Shown: positions 9,407-19,000 of the stretch, piece by piece
How the letters are laid out: every line of letters starts with the position of its first letter
Numbering within the stretch: the first letter of the stretch is position 1
Virus record (IMG/VR): IMGVR_UViG_3300045973_000110
Location: 1-54,613 of that record
Origin: a virus
Length of the DNA stretch: 54,613 nt
Strand: one strand, 5' to 3'
Made by a program: the position numbers and the translations under genes
The notes under the pieces: model-generated
What the model was told of the DNA's origin: nothing
Databases searched by the model: none
The model's input: only the letters and a program-made list of their open reading frames with translations

Positions 9407-9720
9407 GCGATATTCGTATCGTCGTTAGCGACGCAACTAAACATGCGTGGCTTTCGTCTTTAGTTGACAACATCTTTAAGGTGCTGCCGACATACGAGGA
9501 ACGCGGAAGCGGAGCAATGAATTTATATCTTGGTGGTCTGTTGATGGACATGGCTGCCGCTGATGTTATTTTTGATGGTTATTTAAATGATGTTATTGTT
9601 AAGTTGTATGTTTTATATAATGCTGAGCCGACTCATGCAGAAGTACGAAAACGTACATTAGAATGCACGAGTTTGGTGCGAAAGAAATTTGAGGCATTGT
9701 ATGGTCAACAAAAAACTTAG
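9385..9720 (+). CDS. Probable head-closure or neck protein
   Basis: A 111-residue helical protein whose start overlaps the end of the connector-type gene, with GGAGG at 9371. Two long helices (residues 40-75 and 80-108) are apparent. Size and position fit stopper/neck proteins that seal the portal after packaging. No motif confirms it. Confidence 0.5.
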   Translation: MVTLERVGDIRIVVSDATKHAWLSSLVDNIFKVLPTYEERGSGAMNLYLGGLLMDMAAADVIFDGYLNDVIVKLYVLYNAEPTHAEVRKRTLECTSLVRKKFEALYGQQKT

Positions 9721-10765
9721 CAACCTACAGGCATCAGTAAACAACAACAGCACATACAAAAAGACACCAACAGAATACTATTCAGATTTATACCAGAGTA
9801 AGTTAGATGAAGACTGGGAATACTATGCCAACGTCTATGACGTTGAAATCGAAGAGCCATATGGCTCTCAAATATATATCCCATTTCGTTTACGTATTAG
9901 TGATGTGACGACTAGTACGTTCGGATTTGAATTTGGAGATGACTATAAATCTTTATCTTTCGCGAGTCGCGACCAGAATTATGGACTGGGAACGATGTAT
10001 CGCTTTAGTAATAATTATTGGTTGACCACAAATCCCGAAATTATCAAACAAGTCGCAAACTCAGTTACCGTGCAACGCTGTAATAACGTCTTTAGATGGA
10101 TTGACCCAGATACTGGCGAACTCTACGAAGAACCTGTTTCTATTTACAACAAAATGCTTGGTAATACAAGTGCAGATAAAATGTATTTAACACTTCCAGC
10201 GGGCTATGAGCGTATCTATGTACAACGCAATGAAAGAACCATAAAAATAAAGCCTAATCAACGCTTTATGGTGGGGAATTCAAGCTTCTGGAATGTTTTC
10301 CGTATTTCTGGTGGAGGCATCACTAACTTTTTAAATCAAGAAACAAGCGATAACGAGGGAAACTCTTTAATTGTATTCACTGCAACTATTGACTATGTGA
10401 ATTATGCCACTGACGATGTTGTCAATGGAATCGCTGATGTACGAGTCGCTGACGGCTCACCTCAAAGTGCCCCAATACCAGTAGTCGGTTCTACATACAT
10501 TAAATTATTACCAGAACTGAACGAAGTAAAACAGGGAAATACCCAGGTATTTACTGCTAGCTTATATGTTGCGGATGTATTAACTCCCGCCACATTTACG
10601 TTTACGTACACTGGTGTTGAACCTAAATACTATACTCTTACAGTAATTAATTCTACATCGTTCTCGATTAAGAATAATTACATGTACATGAAAAGTCCTA
10701 TCAAAGTTACGTGTACTTGTACTACAAAGACAATGACATTTGACATTTGGTTGGCGGGGTGGTAA
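9701..10765 (+). CDS. Virion protein of the neck/tail junction with Ig-like C-terminus
   Basis: 354 residues from the ATG at 9701; the frame also has a TTG at 9689 that is less likely. It overlaps the previous gene by 20 bases. Residues 1-240 form an aromatic-rich beta domain (PYGSQIYIPFRLRISD; RDQNYGLGTMYRFSNNYW); residues about 260-354 look like an Ig-like fold beginning LPELNEVKQGNTQVFTA. Ig-like tails are common on neck and tail proteins exposed on the virion. Precise role unknown. Confidence 0.55.
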   Translation: MVNKKLSNLQASVNNNSTYKKTPTEYYSDLYQSKLDEDWEYYANVYDVEIEEPYGSQIYIPFRLRISDVTTSTFGFEFGDDYKSLSFASRDQNYGLGTMYRFSNNYWLTTNPEIIKQVANSVTVQRCNNVFRWIDPDTGELYEEPVSIYNKMLGNTSADKMYLTLPAGYERIYVQRNERTIKIKPNQRFMVGNSSFWNVFRISGGGITNFLNQETSDNEGNSLIVFTATIDYVNYATDDVVNGIADVRVADGSPQSAPIPVVGSTYIKLLPELNEVKQGNTQVFTASLYVADVLTPATFTFTYTGVEPKYYTLTVINSTSFSIKNNYMYMKSPIKVTCTCTTKTMTFDIWLAGW

Positions 10766-10768
10766 TCT

Positions 10769-11356
10769 ATGCAACTAGACGATTTCGCCAATACAGACGC
10801 TGTTTTCAATCCTACGTTTAATACATTTGAAACTCTTCCACTAGTTGGGTATTTATGCGTTATGCATTTGGTTGACAACAATGAATTGATTTGGAAATTA
10901 CTTAAATACAACGAATCTGATGCTTGGAAGCAAACGAATTTAACAAGAAGCGAAAAGCTTGCGTTACTTTTTAACGGTGTCGGAAATCAGAATGATTTTC
11001 GTGTATTTATAGACGATGGTCAAATTGATGTTTGGACACAACAAGCATGTGTTCTTCGTATTTTTCCAATTGAAATATTTCCAGAGAATCAAGTTATGGC
11101 AGACCTTTATATTGCATTTCAAGTACTTTCGTACTATGAAATAAACCATCTCACAAATTACCAAACAAGGATTGACACAATGATTGCCGAGATTGCTAAA
11201 ACCTTTAATGGTACTGTTATTGATGGTGTTGGTATGTTGTCATTTGACAGAAGTGCGTTCCCAAGATGTAAGATGGCTCAATACGGAATCAAACCATTTA
11301 CTGGTAAGATGATTGTTATGGGTTTGAGTTACGCAACGGACGTGAAGAATGTTTAA
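10769..11356 (+). CDS. Hypothetical tail-module protein
   Basis: 195 residues starting 4 bases after the previous stop, with GGCGGGGTGG as ribosome site. Mixed alpha/beta composition with many aromatic residues; a helical centre (ADLYIAFQVLSYYEINHLTN) and a short beta C-terminus. Its place between neck genes and tail tube suggests tail completion or a tail-terminator role. No family recognised. Confidence 0.55.
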   Translation: MQLDDFANTDAVFNPTFNTFETLPLVGYLCVMHLVDNNELIWKLLKYNESDAWKQTNLTRSEKLALLFNGVGNQNDFRVFIDDGQIDVWTQQACVLRIFPIEIFPENQVMADLYIAFQVLSYYEINHLTNYQTRIDTMIAEIAKTFNGTVIDGVGMLSFDRSAFPRCKMAQYGIKPFTGKMIVMGLSYATDVKNV

Positions 11357-12095
11357 TATCAAAGAGTACCAACGCTATCTAGAGTGCGATGAGCCTATAC
11401 CGTATAAGACATTATTCGTTTATCCAGTTAATATGAGGAATTATTACGAGTTTTTAGAAGCTGTTATGTGCTTATCGATAGATAAAGATGCAATGGGTCC
11501 AGATGTGGCAGCAATGTCATATTTAGATTTCTTAGCAAGTCTTTATGTTTCAGAGGAATATGGAGAAAGTATTAAGAAAAAATTTAATACTATTTGTAAA
11601 CTATGTCTTCAGTTAGAACTTAATAGCTTTTATTTTGGTATTGACGATGACGAACAGATAGTTTTTTGCGTTGGGAAGCATACATTTAAGAAACGTGAAT
11701 TTGACGAATTGTGCAAGATTATTTTACATCAAAATTTTCCAGATTATGATGATACATACATTGACCCAGAATTAGCAAAAGCACTTGAGGAAGAGAGGGA
11801 ATTACGCTCTCGTAAATCAGGTAAGCCAAGCTTTGACGATGAAATTAATGCTATGTGTGTTTTGACTGGTTTTACTTTTGAATATATTTATTCTATGCCT
11901 ATTCGTAGATTCTTTTTAGTATTAGGTAAAGCTATTTTAAAAATGGAATACCAAATGGCGCGTACTGCCGAAATGTCTGGGATGGTTAAATTTGAATCCC
12001 CGATTAAAGACTGGATACCTAGCGAAAAGAAAAATTTCTTAGTTGAACGCTCTGGTCAATACGACGAGGTCAAAAAGAAAATAGGAACAAAGTAA
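11349..12095 (+). CDS. Tail assembly chaperone-like protein
   Basis: 248 residues, overlapping the previous gene by 8 bases. Two parts are visible. Residues 1-165 end in a conserved-looking stretch (FPDYDDTYIDPELAKAL) and a charged linker. Residues 165-225 are a helical module with the MCVLTGFTFEYIYSMPIRRFF pattern and AEMSGMVKF. I recall this two-part architecture beside tail tube genes of Gram-positive phages, where it is treated as a cytoplasmic assembly factor. No slippery frameshift site was found. Moderate confidence. Confidence 0.5.
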   Translation: MFNIKEYQRYLECDEPIPYKTLFVYPVNMRNYYEFLEAVMCLSIDKDAMGPDVAAMSYLDFLASLYVSEEYGESIKKKFNTICKLCLQLELNSFYFGIDDDEQIVFCVGKHTFKKREFDELCKIILHQNFPDYDDTYIDPELAKALEEERELRSRKSGKPSFDDEINAMCVLTGFTFEYIYSMPIRRFFLVLGKAILKMEYQMARTAEMSGMVKFESPIKDWIPSEKKNFLVERSGQYDEVKKKIGTK

Positions 12096-12114
12096 TAAAA
12101 ATTGGAGGGCAAAT

Positions 12115-13140
12115 ATGCAATATTTTATCGCAGGACCTGCGGTTGTCAACATGTTTTATGGGGGCAACCTGGTATCAACTTCCAAGACTCTTATCAACAA
12201 CTCTTTAGCTGTTGAGGTTTCTTCGGAAGATATCCGTGGTGGATTCGGACACCAATTATTTGGTAAGTATTTCCACACGTCTGCTTTGTCTATGGAATTG
12301 GAAGACAGCATGTGGCATTTGGATTGGCTTGCTATGGCATTGGGTTCGGACATCGCTTATGGTGCCGACGTTATGCAAGGCGAAGAGCTGATTCTTAGTG
12401 CTGGCGGTGCTGGCACCTTAGTTGGAACTCCTGCCGATGGCAAAGTCTATATTACAATTAAAGGGACAGAAGTTTATTCTCCGTTTGACGTAACTGGTCA
12501 GGCGTTTACTGCGACTTCTGGGTTCTTCAGCAAAACTGTATGCGCTCGTTACATCGCTACCGACGCAGCCGCTCGTTATATTCGCGTTAGTGCGAATATC
12601 GTACCTAAAGAAGTTAAGTTAATTGCTCGTTGCCAATTATTTAATGGCTCGGCTTCCGATGGAACATCAGCGACACGCGTCGGTTATGTTGACATCGTTA
12701 TTCCGCGTTTCTTACTTGATGGCGCCACGACTTTATCTTTGACGTCAACTGGTGCTGCTACTACCCCGTTGAAAGGTACTGCTTTGGCTGTACCTAGTGC
12801 GGAATGCGATGATGCGTCTGGATACTATGCTGAAATTATCGAAATTCTCGATACGACTAGCTGGTTTGACAATGCGTTTGCGCTGGTTGTACCTGGTGGC
12901 ACCGTTGATATCGACATGCCTGCTACCGCCACTTTGGCTATTAATGCCTATATGAATGGCGGCGGGTATATTCGTGTTACGAATACCGACTTAACGTTTA
13001 CATCTCTTGACACCGCTATCTGTACTGTTAGCTCCGCTGGATTGGTTACTGGTATTGGTGCTGGCTCCACGGCGATTGAATTTGTATCAAAAGACAATGC
13101 AGCGCTTGTTGGCTCTGTTCTTGTTGACGTAGTTATCTAA
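12115..13140 (+). CDS. Major tail tube protein with Ig-like (Big2-type) C-terminal domain
   Basis: 341 residues with a strong GGAGG. Residues 1-255 have the beta-rich, Gly/Ala-rich composition and high-expression codons of tail tube proteins. Residues about 260-341 match a bacterial Ig-like domain 2: the typical SLDTAICTVSSAGLVTGIGAG pattern near 303-323 and a closing beta strand. The tube domain would stack into the DNA conduit, leaving the Ig domain on the outside for weak surface binding. The gene is followed by a terminator, fitting the need for many copies. Confidence 0.75.
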   Translation: MQYFIAGPAVVNMFYGGNLVSTSKTLINNSLAVEVSSEDIRGGFGHQLFGKYFHTSALSMELEDSMWHLDWLAMALGSDIAYGADVMQGEELILSAGGAGTLVGTPADGKVYITIKGTEVYSPFDVTGQAFTATSGFFSKTVCARYIATDAAARYIRVSANIVPKEVKLIARCQLFNGSASDGTSATRVGYVDIVIPRFLLDGATTLSLTSTGAATTPLKGTALAVPSAECDDASGYYAEIIEILDTTSWFDNAFALVVPGGTVDIDMPATATLAINAYMNGGGYIRVTNTDLTFTSLDTAICTVSSAGLVTGIGAGSTAIEFVSKDNAALVGSVLVDVVI

Positions 13141-13147
13141 AAAATTA

Positions 13148-13182
13148 GGATAGGGTTCCCAACGGGGCTCTATCCTTTTTTT
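13148..13182 (+). terminator. Rho-independent terminator after the tail tube gene
   Basis: GGATAG (13148-13153) pairs with CTATCC (13169-13174), with a further imperfect inner stem containing TTCCC and GGGG, followed by seven T. It marks the left border of the islet at 13.1-14.9 kb. Confidence 0.8.
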
Positions 13183-13192
13183 GCTTATACAT

Positions 13193-13378
13193 ATGCAAGA
13201 CAAAATTAACACTAGAATCTGTGGGGTTATCTGTAAAAATAAAAAACGACTTATTATTGATTTTGATGGAACATACGTGTCTATTAGAGTTAATTGTAAA
13301 ATTGTCGGTGACTTTGTAACAGTAGAATATATTGGTAATATTGCCGACAATACTTTTAAGATTGTTAGCGCCTACTGA
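13193..13378 (+). CDS. Small hypothetical protein
   Basis: 61 residues from the ATG at 13193. No Shine-Dalgarno is visible, and the gene begins right behind the terminator, so expression is doubtful. The sequence (RLIIDFDGTYVSIRVNCKIVGDF) reads like a small beta-barrel. A TTG at 13181 is in frame but lies inside the terminator tail. Confidence 0.4.
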   Translation: MQDKINTRICGVICKNKKRLIIDFDGTYVSIRVNCKIVGDFVTVEYIGNIADNTFKIVSAY

Positions 13379-13414
13379 TAATGACATGAAGTATCAAGAA
13401 AGCGGAGATTAGAT

Positions 13415-13774
13415 ATGGAAAGTGCGTTCCAATTTTTGATTGAGAACCTATGGGGTGCTTTAACTAGTATTCTCATAGGCGTTGCTATATATATTATTAA
13501 AAAAAAATTAGATAAAATGGAAGTGGATAACATTGAGCGAACTCGATTTATTAATGCAATCGCATTCGGTTCGGTGGTTAGTTTGCGCAAGCAAATACAC
13601 GACATATATAAACGTACCATCTCAGATGGTTTTATATTGCCAGATGATTATGATTTAGTTTGTGATATGTTTGAAGCATATACACAATTGGGCGGGAATC
13701 ATGGCGTTTCAAAAATGATGGACGAGATTAAAATTTACCCGTCGTCACCGCTTGTCGACAAAAAAGAAGAATAG
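13415..13774 (+). CDS. Small membrane protein, holin-like or tail-associated
   Basis: 119 residues. One transmembrane helix at about residues 13-30 (LWGALTSILIGVAIYII) is followed by a basic stretch (KKKLDKM) and a cytoplasmic helical domain with the AYTQLGGNHGVSKMMDEI pattern. I have seen that last pattern in small phage membrane proteins encoded near tail genes. It lies between two terminators, so it may form its own transcription unit. Holin, anti-holin or membrane-tethering roles are all possible. Confidence 0.6.
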   Translation: MESAFQFLIENLWGALTSILIGVAIYIIKKKLDKMEVDNIERTRFINAIAFGSVVSLRKQIHDIYKRTISDGFILPDDYDLVCDMFEAYTQLGGNHGVSKMMDEIKIYPSSPLVDKKEE

Positions 13775-13780
13775 ATTATC

Positions 13781-13815
13781 AGAGTATACTGCCAACGCGG
13801 TATACTCTTAATTTT
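13781..13815 (+). terminator. Rho-independent terminator or attenuator before the recombinase
   Basis: AGAGTATAC (13781-13789) and GTATACTCT (13800-13808) form a 9-bp stem, with GC inner pairs around an AAC loop, followed by TAATTTT. It isolates the recombinase gene from upstream transcription. Confidence 0.75.
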
Positions 13816-13858
13816 GCCTATTAAACGCAATAAGCGTTTTAAGATAAAAGGAGATACA

Positions 13859-14863
13859 ATGGGAAAAACAAAAGATGTTGAGGAATTAGTCAAAGGCTAT
13901 TGGGAGAGTTCGAGCCAATTTAATAAAGAGAGGGCGCGTGAATTCTTAGAACAGTCTACGCATTTATCGCCGAAATCTCGTGTACAATACGAGTCGGCTT
14001 TAAAAATTTACATTGCCTACATTAATAAGTTCTGTAGGAACAGAGAACTTGTTGACTTAAAGCCCATTGACCTTTTGAAATACCAGAACTGGCTATTAAA
14101 GGCTGGGATGTGCTCTGCTGCAATCAAAATGAAAAGAAGCGCTATAAGCGCAATTAATGATTATATTATTTTATATTATGGTGACGAATTTCCAGGTTTT
14201 AGGAATTATGTAACGCGCGGTGTTAAAGTTCCAGAGACTGGTGTTGTCACTGTGAAAGACCCGCTAACTGATAATGAATACCAAAGACTATGTGATTATT
14301 TGGAAGACCACCAAGAGTGGCAAAAGCTCGCATATGTTAAATTCGCATATAGTTCGGGTGCACGAAAAAATGAATGCAGGCAGTTAAATAAAGATATTAT
14401 TAACTTCCCGCCAGTCTCAAAAGAGGTAGTCGTCAGTGATGAAAACGGTAATAAAAGTACTGTTTTAATTAAAAAGTATAAGACGAATTTAATTAAGTGT
14501 AAAGGGAAACAACAAGACCCCATGCGCAGGCTTTCGTTTGATGAGGACGCTATGTTCTATATCCAACGGTGGCTATCTGTGCGTGGCGAAGATGAATGCC
14601 CGTATGTTTTTGTATCAATTAATTCGCACGAACCAAGACAAGTGAGTGAATCGCTATTTAACACTTGGTGTGATGAATTCAGTAAAATTATTAATAAGCG
14701 CGTACACCCGCATCTATTTAGGTCGAGTCGCGCCACGAACCTTTCTATCTCTGGTAAGAGCTTGGAATCAATTCGAAATTTATTAGGTCACAAATCATCT
14801 GAAACAACGAGACTATATATTGTTAAGGATGATGAGGACGAGGAAGACGAAGCTTTCGTCTAA
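13859..14863 (+). CDS. Tyrosine recombinase / integrase inside the tail module
   Basis: 334 residues from the ATG at 13859, preceded by AAAGGAG; a TTG at 13814 in the same frame is unlikely. An N-terminal SAM-like core-binding domain (about 40-125) precedes the catalytic domain. All catalytic positions are present: Arg169 (SSGARKNE), a Lys in the basic beta-hairpin (KCKGK), His285 and Arg288 (HPHLFR), His311 (LGHKSSETT) and the nucleophile Tyr320. It should therefore cut and rejoin DNA through a phosphotyrosine. The C-terminus is a run of Asp/Glu. Unlike normal integrases, it lies between the tail tube and the tape measure, not beside a repressor or att site. SPbeta yomM is a remembered parallel: a recombinase-like gene in the late region. 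Confidence 0.85.
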   Translation: MGKTKDVEELVKGYWESSSQFNKERAREFLEQSTHLSPKSRVQYESALKIYIAYINKFCRNRELVDLKPIDLLKYQNWLLKAGMCSAAIKMKRSAISAINDYIILYYGDEFPGFRNYVTRGVKVPETGVVTVKDPLTDNEYQRLCDYLEDHQEWQKLAYVKFAYSSGARKNECRQLNKDIINFPPVSKEVVVSDENGNKSTVLIKKYKTNLIKCKGKQQDPMRRLSFDEDAMFYIQRWLSVRGEDECPYVFVSINSHEPRQVSESLFNTWCDEFSKIINKRVHPHLFRSSRATNLSISGKSLESIRNLLGHKSSETTRLYIVKDDEDEEDEAFV

Positions 14864-14873
14864 GGGGAAAAAT

Positions 14874-15380
14874 ATGAATCAAATACTTGTAATTATTAAA
14901 CAATGTCAGGATGTTATCTCTGGGGAAGTCTCCAGGGAAGATTTCGCCGAATTTTTATCAACAATCGCTATTAGACATACGCTTGGGTTACACGAAATGT
15001 TTTTATTAACATATTCTATTAATATTTTTGTATTAGCTGCAAATTCAGAAGACAAAGAATATGACCATTATGCGTTAGACGTTGAAATACGCTCTGAATT
15101 AGAATATTTAGCCCTAAAACTTGGGGAAACGTTTGACGAAAGTATGTTTGAGATTGGTACATATGATATGTTTGAACAAAGTGGGCTGCTTGAATTTGTT
15201 GCTGGAGAAAATCCGAGACAATACCAAAAGTATAAAGAACTCGTTGCAACTGCTGTTAATTTAAATGCCGTTGCAATGATTGGTCAGTTAGCTGACAAAC
15301 TCGGTATATCTACTGTTAAATTAGTAGACATGGGGAATAACCCAGAATTCTTAGAGGCTATTAAGAGAATAGAAAAATAA
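14874..15380 (+). CDS. Hypothetical tail-assembly protein upstream of the tape measure
   Basis: 168 residues from the ATG at 14874 (AAGGGGA upstream). Mostly helical and acidic (DISGEVSREDF-like stretches; YDHYALDVEIRSELEYLALK). The slot between tail tube and tape measure normally holds the gpG/gpGT chaperones, so it is a candidate chaperone. The A-rich end (AGAAAAATAAAAAATAA) could slip, but I see no fused downstream frame. Confidence 0.5.
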   Translation: MNQILVIIKQCQDVISGEVSREDFAEFLSTIAIRHTLGLHEMFLLTYSINIFVLAANSEDKEYDHYALDVEIRSELEYLALKLGETFDESMFEIGTYDMFEQSGLLEFVAGENPRQYQKYKELVATAVNLNAVAMIGQLADKLGISTVKLVDMGNNPEFLEAIKRIEK

Positions 15381-15399
15381 AAAATAAGGCGGTGATACC

Positions 15400-16059
15400 A
15401 TGGCGAGAGCAAAAAATGTTCCAACTAATAAACAAAGGTTATATACAAAAAGAAATGCTGCTAAAATACAAGACATGGTTAGAGAAGTTGCACTGCATAA
15501 AGCTAAGGGTATCACGTCATATTTAGCCGAAGAGACACTTAGACAATTAGAAACAAATATTAAAAGCTCTATCTATGGGAAGCCAAATAGAGGTGGGTAT
15601 GAACGTAGTAACGAATTCGCCAAAACCCCCAAACGCACCGCGGCTATGAAGACTAGCACAAATACATTTAAGGCTGAAATATTTTTTGATGATAGCGAGT
15701 TTACATCAAGTACGTCGGGTAGATGGTACCAACACGCCTCTATGTGGGGCTCTGATAATTGGGGATACGAACCCAAAGATGCAGTGGCGTTAGATGATTT
15801 TGTCATATGGATGGAACGTGGGTATAATTTTAAAAAAAAGAATGGCACGCGCATGAAGAGACCAGCTGGAAAGTTTATTGAAAAAACGGAAAAATGGTTA
15901 GCGTCTCGCCAAAGCCAATTAGCCACACGTATCCTTGCACAAAAAACGTTATCATTCTTAGAACGGTCAGATGTATCTATTAATTCAAACTTAGATGCTA
16001 GTATATCAGGGACAAGCAATCGTAAAAGTTATGGTAGCGAGGATGAATATGAAGAATAA
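15400..16059 (+). CDS. Minor tail protein, HK97 gp10-like
   Basis: 219 residues, ribosome site AAGGCGGTG. Basic N-terminus (KNVPTNKQRLYTKRNAAKI), a helix, then an aromatic beta region (SGRWYQHASMWGSDNWGYEP) and a helical part (PAGKFIEKTEKWLASRQSQL). This is the general layout of gp10-like tail completion proteins that bind the tail end nearest the head. The low-complexity Ser/Glu C-terminus looks flexible. Confidence 0.5.
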   Translation: MARAKNVPTNKQRLYTKRNAAKIQDMVREVALHKAKGITSYLAEETLRQLETNIKSSIYGKPNRGGYERSNEFAKTPKRTAAMKTSTNTFKAEIFFDDSEFTSSTSGRWYQHASMWGSDNWGYEPKDAVALDDFVIWMERGYNFKKKNGTRMKRPAGKFIEKTEKWLASRQSQLATRILAQKTLSFLERSDVSINSNLDASISGTSNRKSYGSEDEYEE

Positions 16060-16085
16060 TAAATTAAGAAAGCTGTGGTGATATA

Positions 16086-19000
16086 ATGAACAAACTTAAA
16101 TTAGAGGTCGGCTTTCAGGTTGCTGGTATCGAAGGTATACAAAAAATTACACAAGAGGCTCAGACTCTTATTAATAATTCAGATTTAAAGTTCCCAGGCA
16201 ATAGAAGTGAAAAAATGATTGTCACAGAAATTAAACATAGAGCGGTGTTAGTGCAAAAAGCTACAAAAGATGAGGCTGCATTATATAAACATATGTATGA
16301 TGTAATTGGTCAATATGGTAGTCAAACAGTTACTGCAAAAGTAGCCGCTATTAATCCGCAACCTGGAATTGGAAAAGAAAAAAACCAAATCGCTTATAAC
16401 TGGAAGGGTATCAGTGTCGACATCGCGAGCGCTTCAAAAGAATTAGAAAAATTTAGACAAAAAGGTGAATTAATTGCCTCTAAACTTTCTAAATCGGCTG
16501 GCAAGCCAAGTGAAACGAAAATGTTACAAGAAGAGTTTGCTAATACACAGAGGAAGATAGCAGAAATTGGCGCAAGAGCAGCTAAGACAACGCCCAAGGG
16601 AAAAAGTGACGTTGCAAAAAACGCAATAGCAGCTACCGCTGAATTAGATAGAGCATATGGTATCGCTATGGAAAATATTAATCGCGTTACAGAAAAAACG
16701 TTTAATAAATCCTTCGATACAATAGATAGAGCTTTAACAAAAGAAGCTAGGGCTGTTGCTGAATTTCAGGTTGCATCACAGTCTAACGTACCGAGGGATA
16801 ATAACCCCGCGCAGCTCGAAAACCTAAGAAAAATATCAGAACAAGCTAAAATAGAGGCTGATAACGTTATTAACACGGAGCAGAGAATGTGGGCTGATAT
16901 GCTCAAAAATGGTCAGATTGGCTCTGCAAAATATACTGAGATGATGGCTAAAACAGAAACAGACAGAGCTCGTATTAATGATGACCAGATGAAGCAAACA
17001 TCTGCGCGTGCTGCAATCTATCAAGAAAATGAATTTAAGAAAACATTGCAAGTTATTAATAAGAAAAAATTAGAAATAGACCAGGCGACCAAATCACTGA
17101 GTCAACTCGGTACAAAAAAAGACGAAACGTTAGATTACATAGCCAAGGCTAAAATACAATTAGACATTGCCGAACAAAACAAAAAACAACAAAAAGAAGT
17201 ATTGATTGCTGGTGGTAAACAAGTATTGGTTACTAGATTAGAGAATGAGGCTCAAGCCGACCTTAATGCTTCTACTGCAAAGTTTAATGCTCAGGGAAAA
17301 GGTCAAATTAATATTATTGACGACATCATGAGTGGTATGAAACAAGCTGCCGCGCGTGTAATTAACTATACCCTAGTTTACCGTTTACTATGGGGCGCAA
17401 TTGGAATGGGTAAAGAAGCCATTGCAATTATCAAAGAATTAAATAAATCTATGGCTGATATTCGGATGGTTACTGGTCAATCATTATCTTCCGCGACGGC
17501 ACTTATGAATACATATAGCCAAATGGGTATCGAACTCGGTGCAACAACTGGGGAAATTGCTAATTCTGCCGTAGAATTCTTAAGACAAGGTAAAACGATT
17601 TCAGAAACCAATCAGTTAATTAGACAGGCTATGATTTTATCTAAGGTTGGCGCTATTGAGTCTGCCGAAGCCACTGAGTATTTAACTTCGGTTATTAATG
17701 GTTATGAAATGTCTGTATCTGACGCTGGGCACGTCGTAGACGCGATGTCACAGGTTGACATTAAGGCGGCTACTAGTGTTAAAGAGTTAGCTATTGCATT
17801 ACAGCAATCAGCGAACTCAGCTAGAAACGCTGGCGTTGGATTCGATACATTATTGGGATATGTAGGCGCGGTCTCTGAAAGAACGCGTAAAAGTGCCGAA
17901 ACAATTGGTCAAGCATTCAAAACGATGTTCGCACGTATGCAAAATATTAAAGTTGGCAAATTTGTTGACGATGATACAAGCGAATCATTAAACGACGTAG
18001 AAAAAGTTTTGGGTAAGCTTGGTATTGCGCTTAGAACCGTAGATGGTCAATGGCGCGCATCGTCAAGCGTACTTGATGATTTAAATTCAAAATGGTCGGT
18101 ATTAACGCAAACAGAAAAGAACGCAGCTGCCGTCGCATTAGGCGGCGTTAGACAACGTGAAATCTTATTAGCATTAATGGACTCTTACGACAGAGCGATG
18201 GTATTAGAGGCTGAGGCTGTAAATTCTAGTGGTGCTGCCGCTAAGAAATATGCTTCATATCTGGATAGTATCGCTGCCAAACAAAACAAACTAAGAGCAA
18301 CTGCGGAAAAAATGATATTCTCAGATTTTACGCAAAGCGCATATGAATTAATTATGCTGGATATACCCCAAGCACTGTTAGATATCGCGAAATCATTTTG
18401 GATATTAGAGGGTGCTATTACATTCGGGGCGTTTTTTGGTGCCATTGAAATTATTAACAGATTAAAACTAGCGTTTATTGGATTACAAAAGATTATGGCT
18501 TTCTATTTAACAGCCAATGAATCTGTTGCTGTTGTTAAAGGGTTTGCTGATATGTATGACGCTGCTATGGCATTAGATGGCGCGGACCAAGTATTGCAAG
18601 CAACAAAACTCGGGAACGCTGCTGCTAATGAAGTGTATAATGCTACTCAGTTAAAAAGAATTTTACTCGATGCCAAGGTAGAAGAGAGCGTTATAACACA
18701 AATATTAGGGATGAAGGGGTTAACATATGCCACCGTAGAAAGCGCTACTGCTACTGGGTTTTTTACCCTTGCATTGAAAACTCTCGGTGCCGTTATTATG
18801 GCACATCCACTTATCTTCCTTGCAGTTGCTTTATTTGCGGTATTCCAGGCTTTTTCAGCGCTTGACGTAAGTATGGCTGAGCATGCCAAAAAAGTCGAAG
18901 ACTTAACTACTGCTATATCTGATTTAAACGCGGAATATGATAAGTTAGCCAAAAAAACGAACCCTACAGAATCAGATAAAATGTACATGGAAATTTTACA

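Noticed and set aside
13141-14873. Attachment site next to the recombinase
   Set aside because: The inverted repeats are terminators and I saw no direct core repeat, so an att site cannot be supported.
14874-15400. Programmed frameshift in the tail chaperone slot
   Set aside because: There is an A-rich run at the gene end, but no open continuation in another frame of the expected size.
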